Part shown: positions 19,556-28,779 of the stretch, piece after piece
Layout: each line of letters starts with the position of its first letter
How positions within the stretch are numbered: position 1 is the first letter of the stretch
Assembly (NCBI GenBank): GCA_016841665.1
Contig: JAENYT010000004.1
Location: forward strand, 1 to 64,000
DNA from: Methanobacteriota archaeon
Lineage (GTDB): Archaea > Halobacteriota > Methanomicrobia > Methanomicrobiales > Methanomicrobiaceae
DNA: 64,000 nucleotides
Reading direction: 5' to 3'
The notes under the pieces: model-generated
Databases searched by the model: none
What the model was told of the DNA's origin: nothing
What the model saw: only the letters and a program-made list of their open reading frames with translations
Program-made: the position numbers and the translations under genes

Positions 19556-20332
19556 ATGACCAGTGACGGCAATGACCCGGAAAAACAGAGCGTTCCGGAA
19601 AAAGAGAAAAAGGAAGAGACCGAATCTCCCGCCGCACCCGCACAGGAACCGGAGCAACAGACAGAAATACTCGAAGAACCGGAAGCGATCATCGAGCCGG
19701 ATGAAAAGCTGCTCCAGGAGGCGGTCGCAGCGTCCTGGACCGAACAAAAAGTCGATCCCAAGCCTGCCCGGAGCGCCCCTGCCGCAGAAGAGGAGCCCGA
19801 TTTCGAGTGGGTCCGCCACGCCATCACCATGGACAAGATCGTGGGCAAAGAGGACACTCCCAAGCCCAAAAAAGGAGGAAAGGGCAAAGTCATCCTCGCA
19901 GTCGTGCTCATCCTCGTCGCCATCCTTGCGGCGGGATTGATCACTCTGAGTGTCACGGTAACCGATCCGCGGGAAGGCGTTGCATATCCCTACACCACCA
20001 CCTATGTGGTCCTCTTCCCCGATGGGGAGCGGGTGACGGTGGCCAACACTCCGATGATGGCGCTCACCTACGAAAACGAGATGATCATCGATGTGAATGG
20101 CCAGCGCAACAAAATCGTGGTGGGAGAGGAGAAACTGATCTCCGAACGCCGGGCGATCATCAACGTGTTCGGCCGGCCCGTTCTCGCCACCAACTTCCAG
20201 ATCTTCATGAAATACTTGGGAATGAATGGGAACAAGGCACAATTCTATCTCACCGTCAAACGATCGAACGATGTTCCCCAGTTCCTCATCAACCGGCTGC
20301 TGCCCTCAGAGATCGAGGCCCAGCCCGCATAG
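19556..20332 (+). CDS. Single-span membrane protein of unknown function
   Basis: 258 residues in three parts: an acidic, Glu/Pro/Ala-rich, probably disordered N-terminus (1-110), one membrane helix (about 112-134, [19 protein letters not shown]), and a C-terminal domain of about 120 residues outside the membrane that begins with [15 protein letters not shown]. The topology suggests a cytoplasmic tail and an external domain anchored at the cell surface. I do not recognise the family. Its last 27 bases overlap the end of truA on the other strand. Confidence 0.7.
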   Translation: MTSDGNDPEKQSVPEKEKKEETESPAAPAQEPEQQTEILEEPEAIIEPDEKLLQEAVAASWTEQKVDPKPARSAPAAEEEPDFEWVRHAITMDKIVGKEDTPKPKKGGKGKVILAVVLILVAILAAGLITLSVTVTDPREGVAYPYTTTYVVLFPDGERVTVANTPMMALTYENEMIIDVNGQRNKIVVGEEKLISERRAIINVFGRPVLATNFQIFMKYLGMNGNKAQFYLTVKRSNDVPQFLINRLLPSEIEAQPA

Positions 20333-21106
20333 TTCACCCACAATTTTTTCCCGGACCATCCACCCGCGTAACCGGTCCTCCCAGTACGCTTTTATTATTT
20401 CGTCGAGGGCGATATCTTTGAAGGTGATGCCGCAGTCGACGTCCCAGAGTACCAGGCCTTCGGGGGGTGCGGCAGGCATGCGGTCGCCCCGCGGGTGATC
20501 GAGCATGGAGGCGATATCGGTTGCCGTCATCTCCCCTCTCCCGACCGCCATAAGCGCCCATGCCATGCACCGCACCATGTTCCAGAGAAAACTCTCACCC
20601 GTCACCTCGAAGACGAAAAACGCCCCTTCACGAAAACACCGTGCGGAGAGGATCGTGCGGATGGGATTTTTGTCCTTTACACGGGCAAAACGGGAGAAGT
20701 CGTGGGCGCCGACAAACGCGGCTGCAGCCTCATCACGCGCGCGGGTGTCGAGGGATCCGTCCCGCATATAGTAGCGGTAGGTGCGCCTGCGGGCATTGTA
20801 GCGGGGGTGGAAAGTATCGGGGACTTCGGCCCATCCTGAACACCAGCAGTCGGGCGGCAGCTGCAGGTTGATCACGTCGACGGCCCGCTCCGGATGATCG
20901 GTGCAAAACGCACATACCTGCCCGCGTGCAGATACTCCCCGGTCGGTCCGTCCCGAACACGAAAACCCGGCGGATCGCCAGTCCTCGAACAGGCCCAATC
21001 GCCTGCACGCAGCGATGAATTCACCTTCCACCGTCCGGACGCCGGGCTGCATCTGCGATCCGAAAAAATGGTCCCCGACATACGCCACCCGGAATGCGAG
21101 CCTCAT
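20306..21106 (-). CDS. truA: tRNA pseudouridine synthase A
   Basis: 266 residues; makes pseudouridine at positions 38-40 of tRNA anticodon arms. The catalytic aspartate sits in CSGRTDRGVSA (Asp55), and the C-terminal FLWNMVRCM motif is typical. Its start overlaps the end of the PHP gene by 4 bases. The 3' end overlaps a convergent membrane-protein gene by 27 bases. Confidence 0.95.
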   Translation of the reverse strand: MRLAFRVAYVGDHFFGSQMQPGVRTVEGEFIAACRRLGLFEDWRSAGFSCSGRTDRGVSARGQVCAFCTDHPERAVDVINLQLPPDCWCSGWAEVPDTFHPRYNARRRTYRYYMRDGSLDTRARDEAAAAFVGAHDFSRFARVKDKNPIRTILSARCFREGAFFVFEVTGESFLWNMVRCMAWALMAVGRGEMTATDIASMLDHPRGDRMPAAPPEGLVLWDVDCGITFKDIALDEIIKAYWEDRLRGWMVREKIVGELCGLGLDL

Positions 21107-21768
21107 TCTTTCACTCGTTTCCTGATCTTGCGCACCGTTCCCTTCAGGCTCTGCGTGGTATAGGTGCGCAGCGGTGTCATCCGTCCGCCCGCCTTGGTTT
21201 TCCCCTCCCTGATCGCCTGCAGGATGGAGGCGGGGTCGCGGTCCGCATCGACGAAGGTGAGACCAAACCCCACATAGCGGGCATGATGGGCATCGCTCCC
21301 TCCCACGCTCGGTTTGCCTTGTTTTAACGCTTCACGGGCAGCCTTCCGGTTCGCCGATCCGGTGATGTACCGGCTGTTGAAGGTCTCGACGGCATCCACC
21401 TCATCGATAGCGGACGGCACCCGCAATCCCGCGCCGTGGCGCCACTTGTGGTAGGGGTGGGGGAGGACCAGCACCGCCCCGCGCTCACGCGCCAGCGCCA
21501 CCGTCTCGGAAAAATCAAGATCCGCCGGGATCACCTCGCTCACCCCGAGGGCGATGAGGTGGCCCTCCCGGGTGGAGATTTCGATGCCGGGCAGGACGAT
21601 GATATCGGTCTCGAGGTCCCGCGCATACCGCACCCCGTCCACGGTATCATGATCGGTGATGGCGATGGCATCGAGCCCCGCTTTTTTGGCCATCAGGAGC
21701 ACGTCTTCCACACTGCTCTCTCCATCGCGGGAGAACCGGGTATGGACGTGCAGATCACACCTCAGCAT
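21103..21768 (-). CDS. PHP-domain metal-dependent phosphoesterase
   Basis: 221 residues with the PHP fingerprint: DLHVHTRFSRDGE at the N-terminus, AIAITDHDTVDG near residue 38, and further metal ligands in PHPYHKWRHG and GGSDAHHA. Members hydrolyse phosphoesters such as nucleotides or histidinol phosphate; the substrate here is not evident. It leads a two-gene operon with truA (4-base overlap). Confidence 0.88.
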   Translation of the reverse strand: MLRCDLHVHTRFSRDGESSVEDVLLMAKKAGLDAIAITDHDTVDGVRYARDLETDIIVLPGIEISTREGHLIALGVSEVIPADLDFSETVALARERGAVLVLPHPYHKWRHGAGLRVPSAIDEVDAVETFNSRYITGSANRKAAREALKQGKPSVGGSDAHHARYVGFGLTFVDADRDPASILQAIREGKTKAGGRMTPLRTYTTQSLKGTVRKIRKRVKE

Positions 21769-21812
21769 TCAATCATAAGCATTTTTCACCTCTCCGATAT
21801 TAATGGGAGCGT

Positions 21813-23225
21813 ATGCGGATTCTCCTTCCCACGGGGGAAAAGACGGTTGCGATCGTGCAGCGGGCCGCCGGGGGGTACGACGCGGACGTGGTGGTCACGG
21901 GGGAGATCGCCTCGTTTCTCTCTCCCGTACACCTTACATCCCTGATCAGGGTCGGGCACTACGACCTCGCCATCACCTCCGGGATGTGCACCGCCGACTT
22001 CGGAGAGGTGGAACAGGAGACCGGTGTGCCCGTGTACCGGGGGCCCCGGCACGCAGCCGATCTCCCCCAGATGCTGCGCCTCCTTTCGACCGTGGAGTTC
22101 TCCCGCACCGTACCCGCTGACGAATTTCTCGCCCTCCAGCGCAGGCGGGAGGCGGCCGAACGGTTGCGGCGGCAGGAAGACGGGGCAACGTTCGCCTACC
22201 GGATCCGGGGAGTGAAGATCGGAGGCTCGTCAAGGATCAAGGTGCTGGCCGAGATCATGGACGCGCACCGGCAGGAAAACCTCCGGGACGAGGTGGAGCG
22301 GTATTTTGCGCTGGGCGCGGACATTGTCGATCTGGGGTTCGGGTTCGACGCCACGGTGCAGGACGTGCAACGCTGCATGCGCGTGCTCTCAACAGTGGAG
22401 GGGCCTCTGGCCCTCGATACGCAGGACCCCGAACTCATCCTCGCGGGGCTGGAGAGGGCGGATGTTGTGCTCTCCCTCCATGAAGGCAACATCCCGTTCG
22501 TAGGCGTTGCGGTGGCCGCAGCGGAGGCGGCAGCGGTGATCGTCCCCCGTGAGAGGTCGCTCGGACAGAACATCGCAGCTGCACGGGCGGTCGGTATCCG
22601 GCACATCCTTGCCGACCCGCTTCTCCAGCCGGTGGGATCGGGGCTGGTAACATCACTGAGCGGGTTTTCCGGGATCGAAGGTCCAATCTTCTTTGGCGCC
22701 GGCAACGTGACCGAACTCATCGATGCCGACTCACCCGGCGTGAATGCCCTGCTCGCAGGCATGGCCCACGAGTGCGGTGCGGCAGTGATCTTTACCAGCG
22801 AACACAGCGACAAGACGCACGGGTCTGTCGGAGAGATGCGGCGTGCGGTGGAGATGATGGCCCTGATGGGGGACCGCCCCTACCCGAAGGACCTGGGGCT
22901 GGACCTGCTGGTCATCAAGGAGAAACGCAGGCGAAGAGTCCCTCCCCTCGATTACGACGCAATCATCGACGCAGAGCCCATGCCCGGCGAGATCGACTAC
23001 GATCCGAAGGGCAATGTACGCATCGGGATCGAGGGTGGCATGATCGTGGCAGTGCACGATGGTCTGGCTATACGGGGCGCCCACTGGGAAGACGTGTTTT
23101 ACACGCTTTGTTGCCAGGGGCGCCTCTCGCTGCTCGACCACGCGGCATACCTGGGAAAAGAGCTCTACAAGGCCGAGCTGGCGTTGCGCTTCGGCAGAAG
23201 TTACGACCAGGACGGGGTATTCTGA
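21813..23225 (+). CDS. Dihydropteroate-synthase-related protein (pterin-binding barrel with N-terminal domain)
   Basis: 470 residues. Residues about 1-145 are an archaeal-specific domain; the rest is a pterin-binding TIM barrel with ADIVDLGFGFDA, PLALDTQDPELI and a phosphate-binding segment. This resembles the TIGR00284-type proteins of methanogens, thought to act in tetrahydromethanopterin synthesis, but the reaction is not settled. The downstream JAMM gene follows after 71 bases and then ribL, so the three may be co-transcribed. Confidence 0.82.
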   Translation: MRILLPTGEKTVAIVQRAAGGYDADVVVTGEIASFLSPVHLTSLIRVGHYDLAITSGMCTADFGEVEQETGVPVYRGPRHAADLPQMLRLLSTVEFSRTVPADEFLALQRRREAAERLRRQEDGATFAYRIRGVKIGGSSRIKVLAEIMDAHRQENLRDEVERYFALGADIVDLGFGFDATVQDVQRCMRVLSTVEGPLALDTQDPELILAGLERADVVLSLHEGNIPFVGVAVAAAEAAAVIVPRERSLGQNIAAARAVGIRHILADPLLQPVGSGLVTSLSGFSGIEGPIFFGAGNVTELIDADSPGVNALLAGMAHECGAAVIFTSEHSDKTHGSVGEMRRAVEMMALMGDRPYPKDLGLDLLVIKEKRRRRVPPLDYDAIIDAEPMPGEIDYDPKGNVRIGIEGGMIVAVHDGLAIRGAHWEDVFYTLCCQGRLSLLDHAAYLGKELYKAELALRFGRSYDQDGVF

Positions 23226-23296
23226 AGGCACCGCAGGATCTCTGGTGCCGGTGAAACTGTTATGTAGGTCTCAAAGGCAACATATCTTGGCAGACC

Positions 23297-23668
23297 ATGC
23301 AAATACGGGGCATCAGGGAGGAATTGCTGGAAATGCTTCTTGCAATGGGCAAATCCCAGCACCCTTGCGAATTTCTGGCGATCCTCAAGGAGGAGGAGGG
23401 CGTGGTGAGCGATCTCGAGCTGGTGCCGGGCACGATCAGCCGCCTGGAGAGCGCCAGCTTCTCGCCGTTCATGCTGCCCCTCGACACCCACGTGGCGGGA
23501 AGTGCGCACAGCCACCCGAACGGCGTGCTCTCCCCCTCATCCGCCGACCTGCGGTTTTTCTCCTCTATCGGCCGGTACCACCTGATCATCGGCTCCCCCT
23601 ACGACCGGCGCTCATGGAAATGTTTCACTGCGGACGGCACACCCTGGGCCATGGAGGTGATCGCATGA
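23297..23668 (+). CDS. JAMM/MPN-family zinc metallopeptidase-like protein
   Basis: 123 residues with a complete JAMM motif: Glu25 in HPCEFLAIL, then His71-Ser-His73 (HSHPNG), seven residues, Ser81 and Asp84. Such small archaeal and bacterial proteins cleave isopeptide bonds of ubiquitin-like modifiers (SAMPs) or act in sulfur-carrier pathways. No ubiquitin-like or E1 gene is visible in the window. Its end overlaps ribL by 4 bases, so it is translated together with a flavin gene. Confidence 0.87.
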   Translation: MQIRGIREELLEMLLAMGKSQHPCEFLAILKEEEGVVSDLELVPGTISRLESASFSPFMLPLDTHVAGSAHSHPNGVLSPSSADLRFFSSIGRYHLIIGSPYDRRSWKCFTADGTPWAMEVIA

Positions 23669-24105
23669 GGCGGGTGGTTGCCACGGGGACCTTCGATATT
23701 CTTCACCCCGGGCATGTCTACTACCTGGAGGCCTCGCGGACGCTCGGTGACGAACTCCATGTCATCGTCGCTCGCGACACAAACGTGAAGCACAAGCCGG
23801 CCCCGGTCATCCCCGAATCACAGCGGCTCAGGATGGTGCAGGCGCTGAAAGTGGTCGACCACGCCCGCCTCGGCGACGAGCACGACATGTTCGTTCCCAT
23901 CGAAGCAATCAGGCCGGACGTGATCACCATCGGCTTCAACCAGCATTTCGATCTGGAGAAACTCAAATCCATGCTTCGGGAACGCGGAATCAGGTCTGAA
24001 GTCACCAGGATCGGCGCCTACCAGGGGGACGGGTACTGCAGCTCCCGCGCCATCATGGAGACCATCATCAAAAAACGCTGTATTGAGGGTAAACCGCAAG
24101 AATAA
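23665..24105 (+). CDS. ribL: Archaeal FAD synthase
   Basis: 146 residues from the ATG at 23665, which overlaps the JAMM stop as ATGA. It is a cytidylyltransferase-fold nucleotidyltransferase (TGTFDILHPGHVYYL, with the HxGH motif) like the archaeal RibL that adenylates FMN to FAD. The family also includes glycerol-3-phosphate cytidylyltransferases; the C-terminal GYCSSRAIMETI, with its cysteine, resembles RibL. Together with RbkR and RibB in this window it covers three riboflavin/FAD steps. Confidence 0.87.
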   Translation: MRRVVATGTFDILHPGHVYYLEASRTLGDELHVIVARDTNVKHKPAPVIPESQRLRMVQALKVVDHARLGDEHDMFVPIEAIRPDVITIGFNQHFDLEKLKSMLRERGIRSEVTRIGAYQGDGYCSSRAIMETIIKKRCIEGKPQE

Positions 24106-24204
24106 ACCCTGAATGCATCTTTGAACCATCGTTCTGTTTTTGCCTTGCAGGAAAGAATGTTACTTGAAGAATACAGTACAACGTGAAAAGGTGAGGATTC
24201 ATTC

Positions 24205-24396
24205 ATGACCGAGGAAGAAACGGTTTACGGGGAAGAGGTGTGCTGCCACTGCGGCGGGCTCGGCTGCAGGTACTGCGACGGGAAGGGCACGGTGCTGGTG
24301 GCGCAACCGGCAAAAAAGTGCCGTCATTGCGGCGGCGAATGCTGCATTTACTGCGGGTATACGGGATGGGAAAGCGTCAAGGGAAAGTACGACTGA
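24205..24396 (+). CDS. Small cysteine-rich protein with DnaJ-like zinc-finger pattern
   Basis: 63 residues with eight cysteines in CCHCGGLGCRYCDGKG and KCRHCGGECCIYCGYTG, much like the CxxCxGxG repeats of the DnaJ zinc-finger domain but without a J domain. Function unknown; it may be a metal-binding chaperone fragment or a redox protein. AAAAGGTGAGG precedes the start. Confidence 0.7.
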   Translation: MTEEETVYGEEVCCHCGGLGCRYCDGKGTVLVAQPAKKCRHCGGECCIYCGYTGWESVKGKYD

Positions 24397-24410
24397 ACAT
24401 TCCCGGATTG

Positions 24411-25079
24411 TTATTTTTTTGAGGCTCTCCTGAAGGCGTAGTGGGCTACAAGCGCGATCCCTGCCGCGATGAAGACCAGCAGGACTATTGACGTGACGCC
24501 GATAGGGGAACGCATCAGCAGGCCGAGCGCGTAATCGGCACCGAGGGCGATGGCAAAGCAGCTGACGAATGCGCCGGTGGTGACGAAGGCCAGCACCTCG
24601 TATTTCCGCATCCCCATCAACCGGCCGATGATGGAGGCGCTGATCCCGCCCGATCCCTCGAACGGCACCATCACGAAGAGTAAAAGGCCGACGAAATAAA
24701 GGCGCTCGAGCCAGGGCCGTGCATCGAAATACTCCCGCCCTCCCCGCATCATCCGCTCGATCCAACCACCCAGCACGGGAATTTGAAGGGCAAGCGTGAA
24801 GTTCCACGCCATGAAGAGTCCGCCAGCGAAATCGAAGAAGGCCATGGTGAACGCGACCAGCCACCACGGCAGCCCCACAGCAATACCGAGGGGTATGACC
24901 GTCTCCTTGCCGGCAGGAGGCACCAGGTAGGCGATGATCAGGGCGATTATGGCGAGAAAATCCTGCGGGGCGAGGGAGAGAAAGAGCAGGACGAGGTAGC
25001 ACAGCACCAGGAGAAAGGGGATCGCGACAGGGAGCGCGGCACGGGTTTGTCCGCTCTGGAAAAAGTGCAGTCCTCTCAC
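24411..25079 (-). CDS. Integral membrane protein (COG2426 / small multidrug export-like)
   Basis: About 222 residues with some six membrane helices (for example VAIPFLLVLCYLVLLFLSL and TSIVLLVFIAAGIALVAHYA) and the loop motif VPFEGSGGISASIIGRLMG found in the COG2426 family. The annotation as small multidrug exporter is by family only; the substrate is unknown. I take the GTG at 25079, with GGGAGG upstream; a TTG at 25109 would add ten non-conserved residues. Confidence 0.8.
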   Translation of the reverse strand: MRGLHFFQSGQTRAALPVAIPFLLVLCYLVLLFLSLAPQDFLAIIALIIAYLVPPAGKETVIPLGIAVGLPWWLVAFTMAFFDFAGGLFMAWNFTLALQIPVLGGWIERMMRGGREYFDARPWLERLYFVGLLLFVMVPFEGSGGISASIIGRLMGMRKYEVLAFVTTGAFVSCFAIALGADYALGLLMRSPIGVTSIVLLVFIAAGIALVAHYAFRRASKK

Positions 25080-25163
25080 CCTCGACCTCCCAGTACCCTC
25101 ACCATGCAACGGCTATTAAGTCCACCCGTCACCCATCAGGGGTGCTCAGACCCGCGCTCTCGA

Positions 25164-25820
25164 TCAGAGATCGCGTAATCCGGCCCATATGGCGTTGCGC
25201 TCGATGCGCACCCAGTAGCGCTTCAGCTCTTCCTCGGCACGGCGTGCATCGGGAACGAATGTCTCGAGGAATTGCCAGAAATTACCCGAATGGTTTGGAA
25301 TCTTCAGGTGTGCGAGCTCATGGAGAACCACGTAATCCCTCAGGTCGCCGGGAAGGGCCATCATGCGCAGGTTGAAGTTCAGGTTTCCCCGCGCGGAGCA
25401 GCTCCCCCACCTCGTCCGCTGCATGCGGATGCTCACGCGGCCGTACGCGACGCCAAGACGGGGGGCGTGGTGATCGAGGCGTGCGGCGAGGTCGGTTCTC
25501 AGCCAGTCCCTGAGGGCATGGTTCAGGGCCGCGATGTTGGTATACTCCATCTGCTGCGATACTTCGTGGTACGCGCAGCGATCCCCGGCCACAAGAGGGC
25601 ATGCGCGACCCCCGAAGAGCATGCAATCCGCCTCCCCCTCGTGCCCCGCATTGAGGTCGTCAAGGCGGGACCGCTGCTGCGCGATCCATGCGCCATGCCG
25701 GGAGAGCACAGGACCGATGTCCATTCCGGGCGGGGCGGTGACCAGCACGGTGCCGTCGGCAAGCACGCGCAGCGCGACACGCTTCACCCGCCGCCGTCGA
25801 ACCCTGACCTTCTCCACCAT
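25164..25820 (-). CDS. YgjP/SprT-like zinc metallopeptidase (DUF45)
   Basis: 218 residues. A C-terminal zinc-peptidase motif VVLHELAHLKIPNHSGNFW (HExxH plus the third His) follows an N-terminal beta-rich part with RVKRVALRVLADGTV. The RWGSCSARGNLNFN segment is characteristic of the family. In bacteria YgjP-like proteins have been linked to nucleotide hydrolysis or proteolysis; the substrate here is unknown. GGGGGATGA precedes the ATG. Confidence 0.88.
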   Translation of the reverse strand: MVEKVRVRRRRVKRVALRVLADGTVLVTAPPGMDIGPVLSRHGAWIAQQRSRLDDLNAGHEGEADCMLFGGRACPLVAGDRCAYHEVSQQMEYTNIAALNHALRDWLRTDLAARLDHHAPRLGVAYGRVSIRMQRTRWGSCSARGNLNFNLRMMALPGDLRDYVVLHELAHLKIPNHSGNFWQFLETFVPDARRAEEELKRYWVRIERNAIWAGLRDL

Positions 25821-26213
25821 TCATCCCCCTGCAAAAAACAATCGGGCGGAAACGTCAAAAACCCAATCATTTCCCTGCAGGGAATAATACGCACGTATCT
25901 TCCGGCATCAGGGAATGCATATCGAAGCCCTCCCAACGACTCTCTCCGGAACACCTCTCCAGGCACGGTTATCTCAAACCAAACGGCCGCATCAGGGGCT
26001 TTTGAAGGGCGCAGCGCTATACCATGTAACGGGCCAGGAGCCCTGCCAGGTGGCCGTTGGCCGGGCCCCGGGCTGTCACCTGCGGCCAAAAACCTGCCTA
26101 TTTAACTACATTCTGACACATCTGGATCATTGCACAGAGCAGGGGAGCCGTCGGAGGGCTGTGACTTTGGCCGCCCAAACGCACTGCTTTCAGGATTCTG
26201 GAGGAATATCTGC
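25821..26213. other. Intergenic region with a GC-rich stem-loop and a promoter
   Basis: No supported gene. A strong stem-loop with CAGGTG/CACCTG arms (26047-26082) enclosing the inner palindrome GGGCCCCGGGC lies just before a TATA-like CTATTTAACTA (about 26098-26108), which could start the MerR-like gene with a leader of about 80 bases. Open frames across it show no conserved features. Confidence 0.45.
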
Positions 26214-26897
26214 ATGAAAGAGAGGCGCCTGAGAATCAGGGACATCGCTGAGGAGACGGGGATCTCCGAGCAGACCATCCGCACATATGTACAGGAATTC
26301 GGCGATCTCCTCCCTTCACACGCGGTGGGAAGAGTGAAACTGTATGGGGAACCTGCAGTACACCTTATCCAGAAAATTGACGCACTCGCCTCGGAGGGGA
26401 GCAGTCCGGAGGATATTGCCCGCACACTGCAACGGGGACGCTCGCAGCGGTCCCGCGCCGGTGCGCACCCAGTTACGCGAAGAACGTCCTCCCTGCAACA
26501 GGGAGCCGCACAGACGCCTCCCCCCCCGCCCCCCGCACCGGCACCCTCACCTCTCCCGGGTGACCATCTCCGTGCGCTGCGAGATACGATCGCACTTCAG
26601 GAACAGCAAATCAAGGCCATCCACAGGCGGCTCGAAGAAATGAACCACGCCGATGAACGTCTCGGCGAGGAGATTGCCGGCATCCGCACACACCTGGATG
26701 AGGTGCAGGCCGCCCATGCCCGGCAGGTCGAGATCATCGAGCAGTGGATGACCTACTATGAGCGGCGGCTCGATATGTACGAAACGGCGGCAAAGGCCAG
26801 CATGGAACAGACGCGCGCGTGGATCGAGTACCTCGAAGAGGGACTAAAAAGAGCGAATGCGCCGCTCACCACAAAAATTCTGCAAAGGTTGCGGTGA
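26214..26897 (+). CDS. MerR-like DNA-binding protein with coiled coil
   Basis: 227 residues from the ATG at 26214, with GGAGGAA upstream. Residues 1-75 form a MerR-type winged helix (RIRDIAEETGISEQTIRTYVQEFG), then a Pro-rich low-complexity linker (about 100-120, TPPPPPPAPAP) and a long heptad-rich coiled coil (about 125-215). Unlike classical MerR proteins there is no metal-binding cysteine loop. The architecture resembles archaeal chromosome-binding or partition-linked proteins; the target is unknown. Confidence 0.75.
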   Translation: MKERRLRIRDIAEETGISEQTIRTYVQEFGDLLPSHAVGRVKLYGEPAVHLIQKIDALASEGSSPEDIARTLQRGRSQRSRAGAHPVTRRTSSLQQGAAQTPPPPPPAPAPSPLPGDHLRALRDTIALQEQQIKAIHRRLEEMNHADERLGEEIAGIRTHLDEVQAAHARQVEIIEQWMTYYERRLDMYETAAKASMEQTRAWIEYLEEGLKRANAPLTTKILQRLR

Positions 26898-27213
26898 ATC
26901 CAGCCCTCCATCGGCAAGGATGCACACCGGGCAATATATTTTTAAAAGAATATTAAAAGAAACCTATAAATATCCCTCTTACCCCATAGGCTACTGCCGA
27001 ATTCGATCGTGTGGGGGGAGATATCAGCAGAACGTATATTCTTCTGAAAAATCCTCCTTAAACTCCGCAGAGGTGCCCCCACTTTTCTGTGCCTTTCGGC
27101 GGACGCTCCCCCCGACGTGCCCCCAGAATTCGGCACCCCTCCTGCACCGGACGCCGCAGTGTACCCCATGCATTGCAGCAGGGGCATTCACGAATCATTG
27201 AAAAAGGGGGAGA
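26898..27213. other. Intergenic region, AT-rich at its left end
   Basis: About 316 bases between convergent genes. 26935-26985 is AT-rich with ATATTTTTAAAAG and CTATAAATATCC; this could contain terminators for either side or a promoter. I see no supported coding sequence or RNA in the rest. Confidence 0.35.
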
Positions 27214-28779
27214 TCAGGAGGCCATCTCCGAGGCATTTCCTACCGTCTCGTTTTCAGGGGGAAGCAGCACCGCATCAATGACGTGGATCTCGCCGTTTAA
27301 GGCATGGACATCAGCGATGGTGACATTTGCCCCATTTACCGTGAGATTGCCGGCGGTGTAATTGAAGGTCAGGTTCGCTCCCTGCACCGTCTGCAGGGTG
27401 GTGATGTTCTCGAAATTGGCAGCAAGATACCATCCCGGCACCACGTGGTAGCGCAGGACGTCTTCCAGCGCAGGAGTGTCGTTGATCTCCAGCACCCCCT
27501 CCGGGAGCGCTGCGAATGCCTCATCGGTGGGCGCGAATAAGGTGAACGGGCCCGGCTCGTTGAGCGTGGCGTTCAACCCGGTCAGGTTCAGGGCGGTGGA
27601 CAACATGGTAAGGTTGCCCGCAGCAGCGGCGGTCTCCGTGATCGTCATATTGGGGACGAATGAGGGCGTGAGCACGCCATCAATGACGTGAATGATTCCG
27701 TTGCTGCACTGGATGTCCGCAGTGGTGACATTTGCCTGGTTCACGGTCACGTTGCCGTCGGTGACATTGATGGCCAGGGTTTCGTTCTCCAGGGTAGTCA
27801 GGTTGCTGACCTCTGCGAGGTCTGCGGCCGTATAGGTGCCGTTCACCACATGGTAGAGGAGCACCTCCTCAAGAAGGCCCTGTGCCGCTGTGTTGTTCAC
27901 GAGGAACTCGACCACAGACCCGGGAAGCATTGCAAACGCCTCATCGGTCGGCGCGAACACGGTGACATTGAGCGCGGGGTCGGAGAGCGTCTCGTTCAGG
28001 CCGGTCAGTTCGAGCAGGGTCACCAGGGTGGTGAGGTTCCCGTCGGCTGCCGCACAGTCCACCACATTGGGCTCCTCCTCTTCTAAGGGTGGTACGACAA
28101 CCGGCTCTTCGGTCATCTCCTCAACAGGCTCCTCGGTGGCCTCTTCGGTCACGTTCTCAACAGGTTCCTCGGTGGCCTCTTCGGTCATGTTCTCTGCAGG
28201 TTCCTCGGTGGCCTCTTCGGCGACCGGCAGTTCCACGCCCTTCGGGATCATCACCACGTCGATCACCTGGATCACGCCATTGCTCGCCATGGTATCAGCC
28301 GCGATCACCTGTGCCCCGTCCACCATCACCGTATCGCCCTCGACCGTGATGGTGAGCGGAACGCCGGAAAGGGTATCGATCGATTCGAGGCCCGCCAGGT
28401 CGCCTGAAAGGTACTCACCCTCCACGATGTGGTAGTTGAGGATCGTGGTCAGGTCGCCTTCCGGATCGGCAAGAAGGGCGTCGAGCGTTTCTGCAGGAAT
28501 GGCGGCAAATGCGCCATCTGTCGGTGCGAAGACCGTATAGGGTCCGCCACTTCCCAGTTCCTCGGCCAGTCCTGCGGCATCAAGCGCTGCCAGCAGTGTG
28601 GTGAACTGCCCGGCAGATTCCGCCGTTTCCACAATGGTTCCGATTTCCGCGGAATCATTGACAGCGGCATCATCCGTGACGTTCTGGTCGACATCCGTTG
28701 CAGCAGCACCGGTAATGATCACTGCCAGAACAACGAAAAATACCACCAGATAACGTCTTGATTGCATGGTTTTCATCAT
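27214..28779 (-). CDS. Secreted protein with three fasciclin (FAS1) domains
   Basis: 521 residues from the ATG at 28779. A signal peptide (RRYLVVFFVVLAVIITGAAA, cleaved near residue 27) is followed by FAS1 domains at about 46-180, 238-373 and 376-508; each has the H1 motif (VFAPTDGAFA, VFAPTDEAFAM, LFAPTDEAFAA) and an H2-type NYHIVEG, YHVVNG or YHVVPG. A Glu/Thr/Pro repeat links domains 1 and 2. Many N-glycosylation sequons (NxT/S) fall in domains 2 and 3. FAS1 domains mediate adhesion at cell surfaces. There is no obvious C-terminal anchor. A related single-domain protein is encoded upstream on the same strand. Confidence 0.92.
   Translation of the reverse strand: MMKTMQSRRYLVVFFVVLAVIITGAAATDVDQNVTDDAAVNDSAEIGTIVETAESAGQFTTLLAALDAAGLAEELGSGGPYTVFAPTDGAFAAIPAETLDALLADPEGDLTTILNYHIVEGEYLSGDLAGLESIDTLSGVPLTITVEGDTVMVDGAQVIAADTMASNGVIQVIDVVMIPKGVELPVAEEATEEPAENMTEEATEEPVENVTEEATEEPVEEMTEEPVVVPPLEEEEPNVVDCAAADGNLTTLVTLLELTGLNETLSDPALNVTVFAPTDEAFAMLPGSVVEFLVNNTAAQGLLEEVLLYHVVNGTYTAADLAEVSNLTTLENETLAINVTDGNVTVNQANVTTADIQCSNGIIHVIDGVLTPSFVPNMTITETAAAAGNLTMLSTALNLTGLNATLNEPGPFTLFAPTDEAFAALPEGVLEINDTPALEDVLRYHVVPGWYLAANFENITTLQTVQGANLTFNYTAGNLTVNGANVTIADVHALNGEIHVIDAVLLPPENETVGNASEMAS
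28102..28215 (-). repeat. In-frame repeat coding for the FAS1 linker
   Basis: Three imperfect copies of a 12-residue unit, EATEEPxENxTE, each 36 bases, make an acidic linker at residues 189-226 of the three-domain fasciclin protein. The embedded NMT and NVT sequons recur with the unit. Confidence 0.85.
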
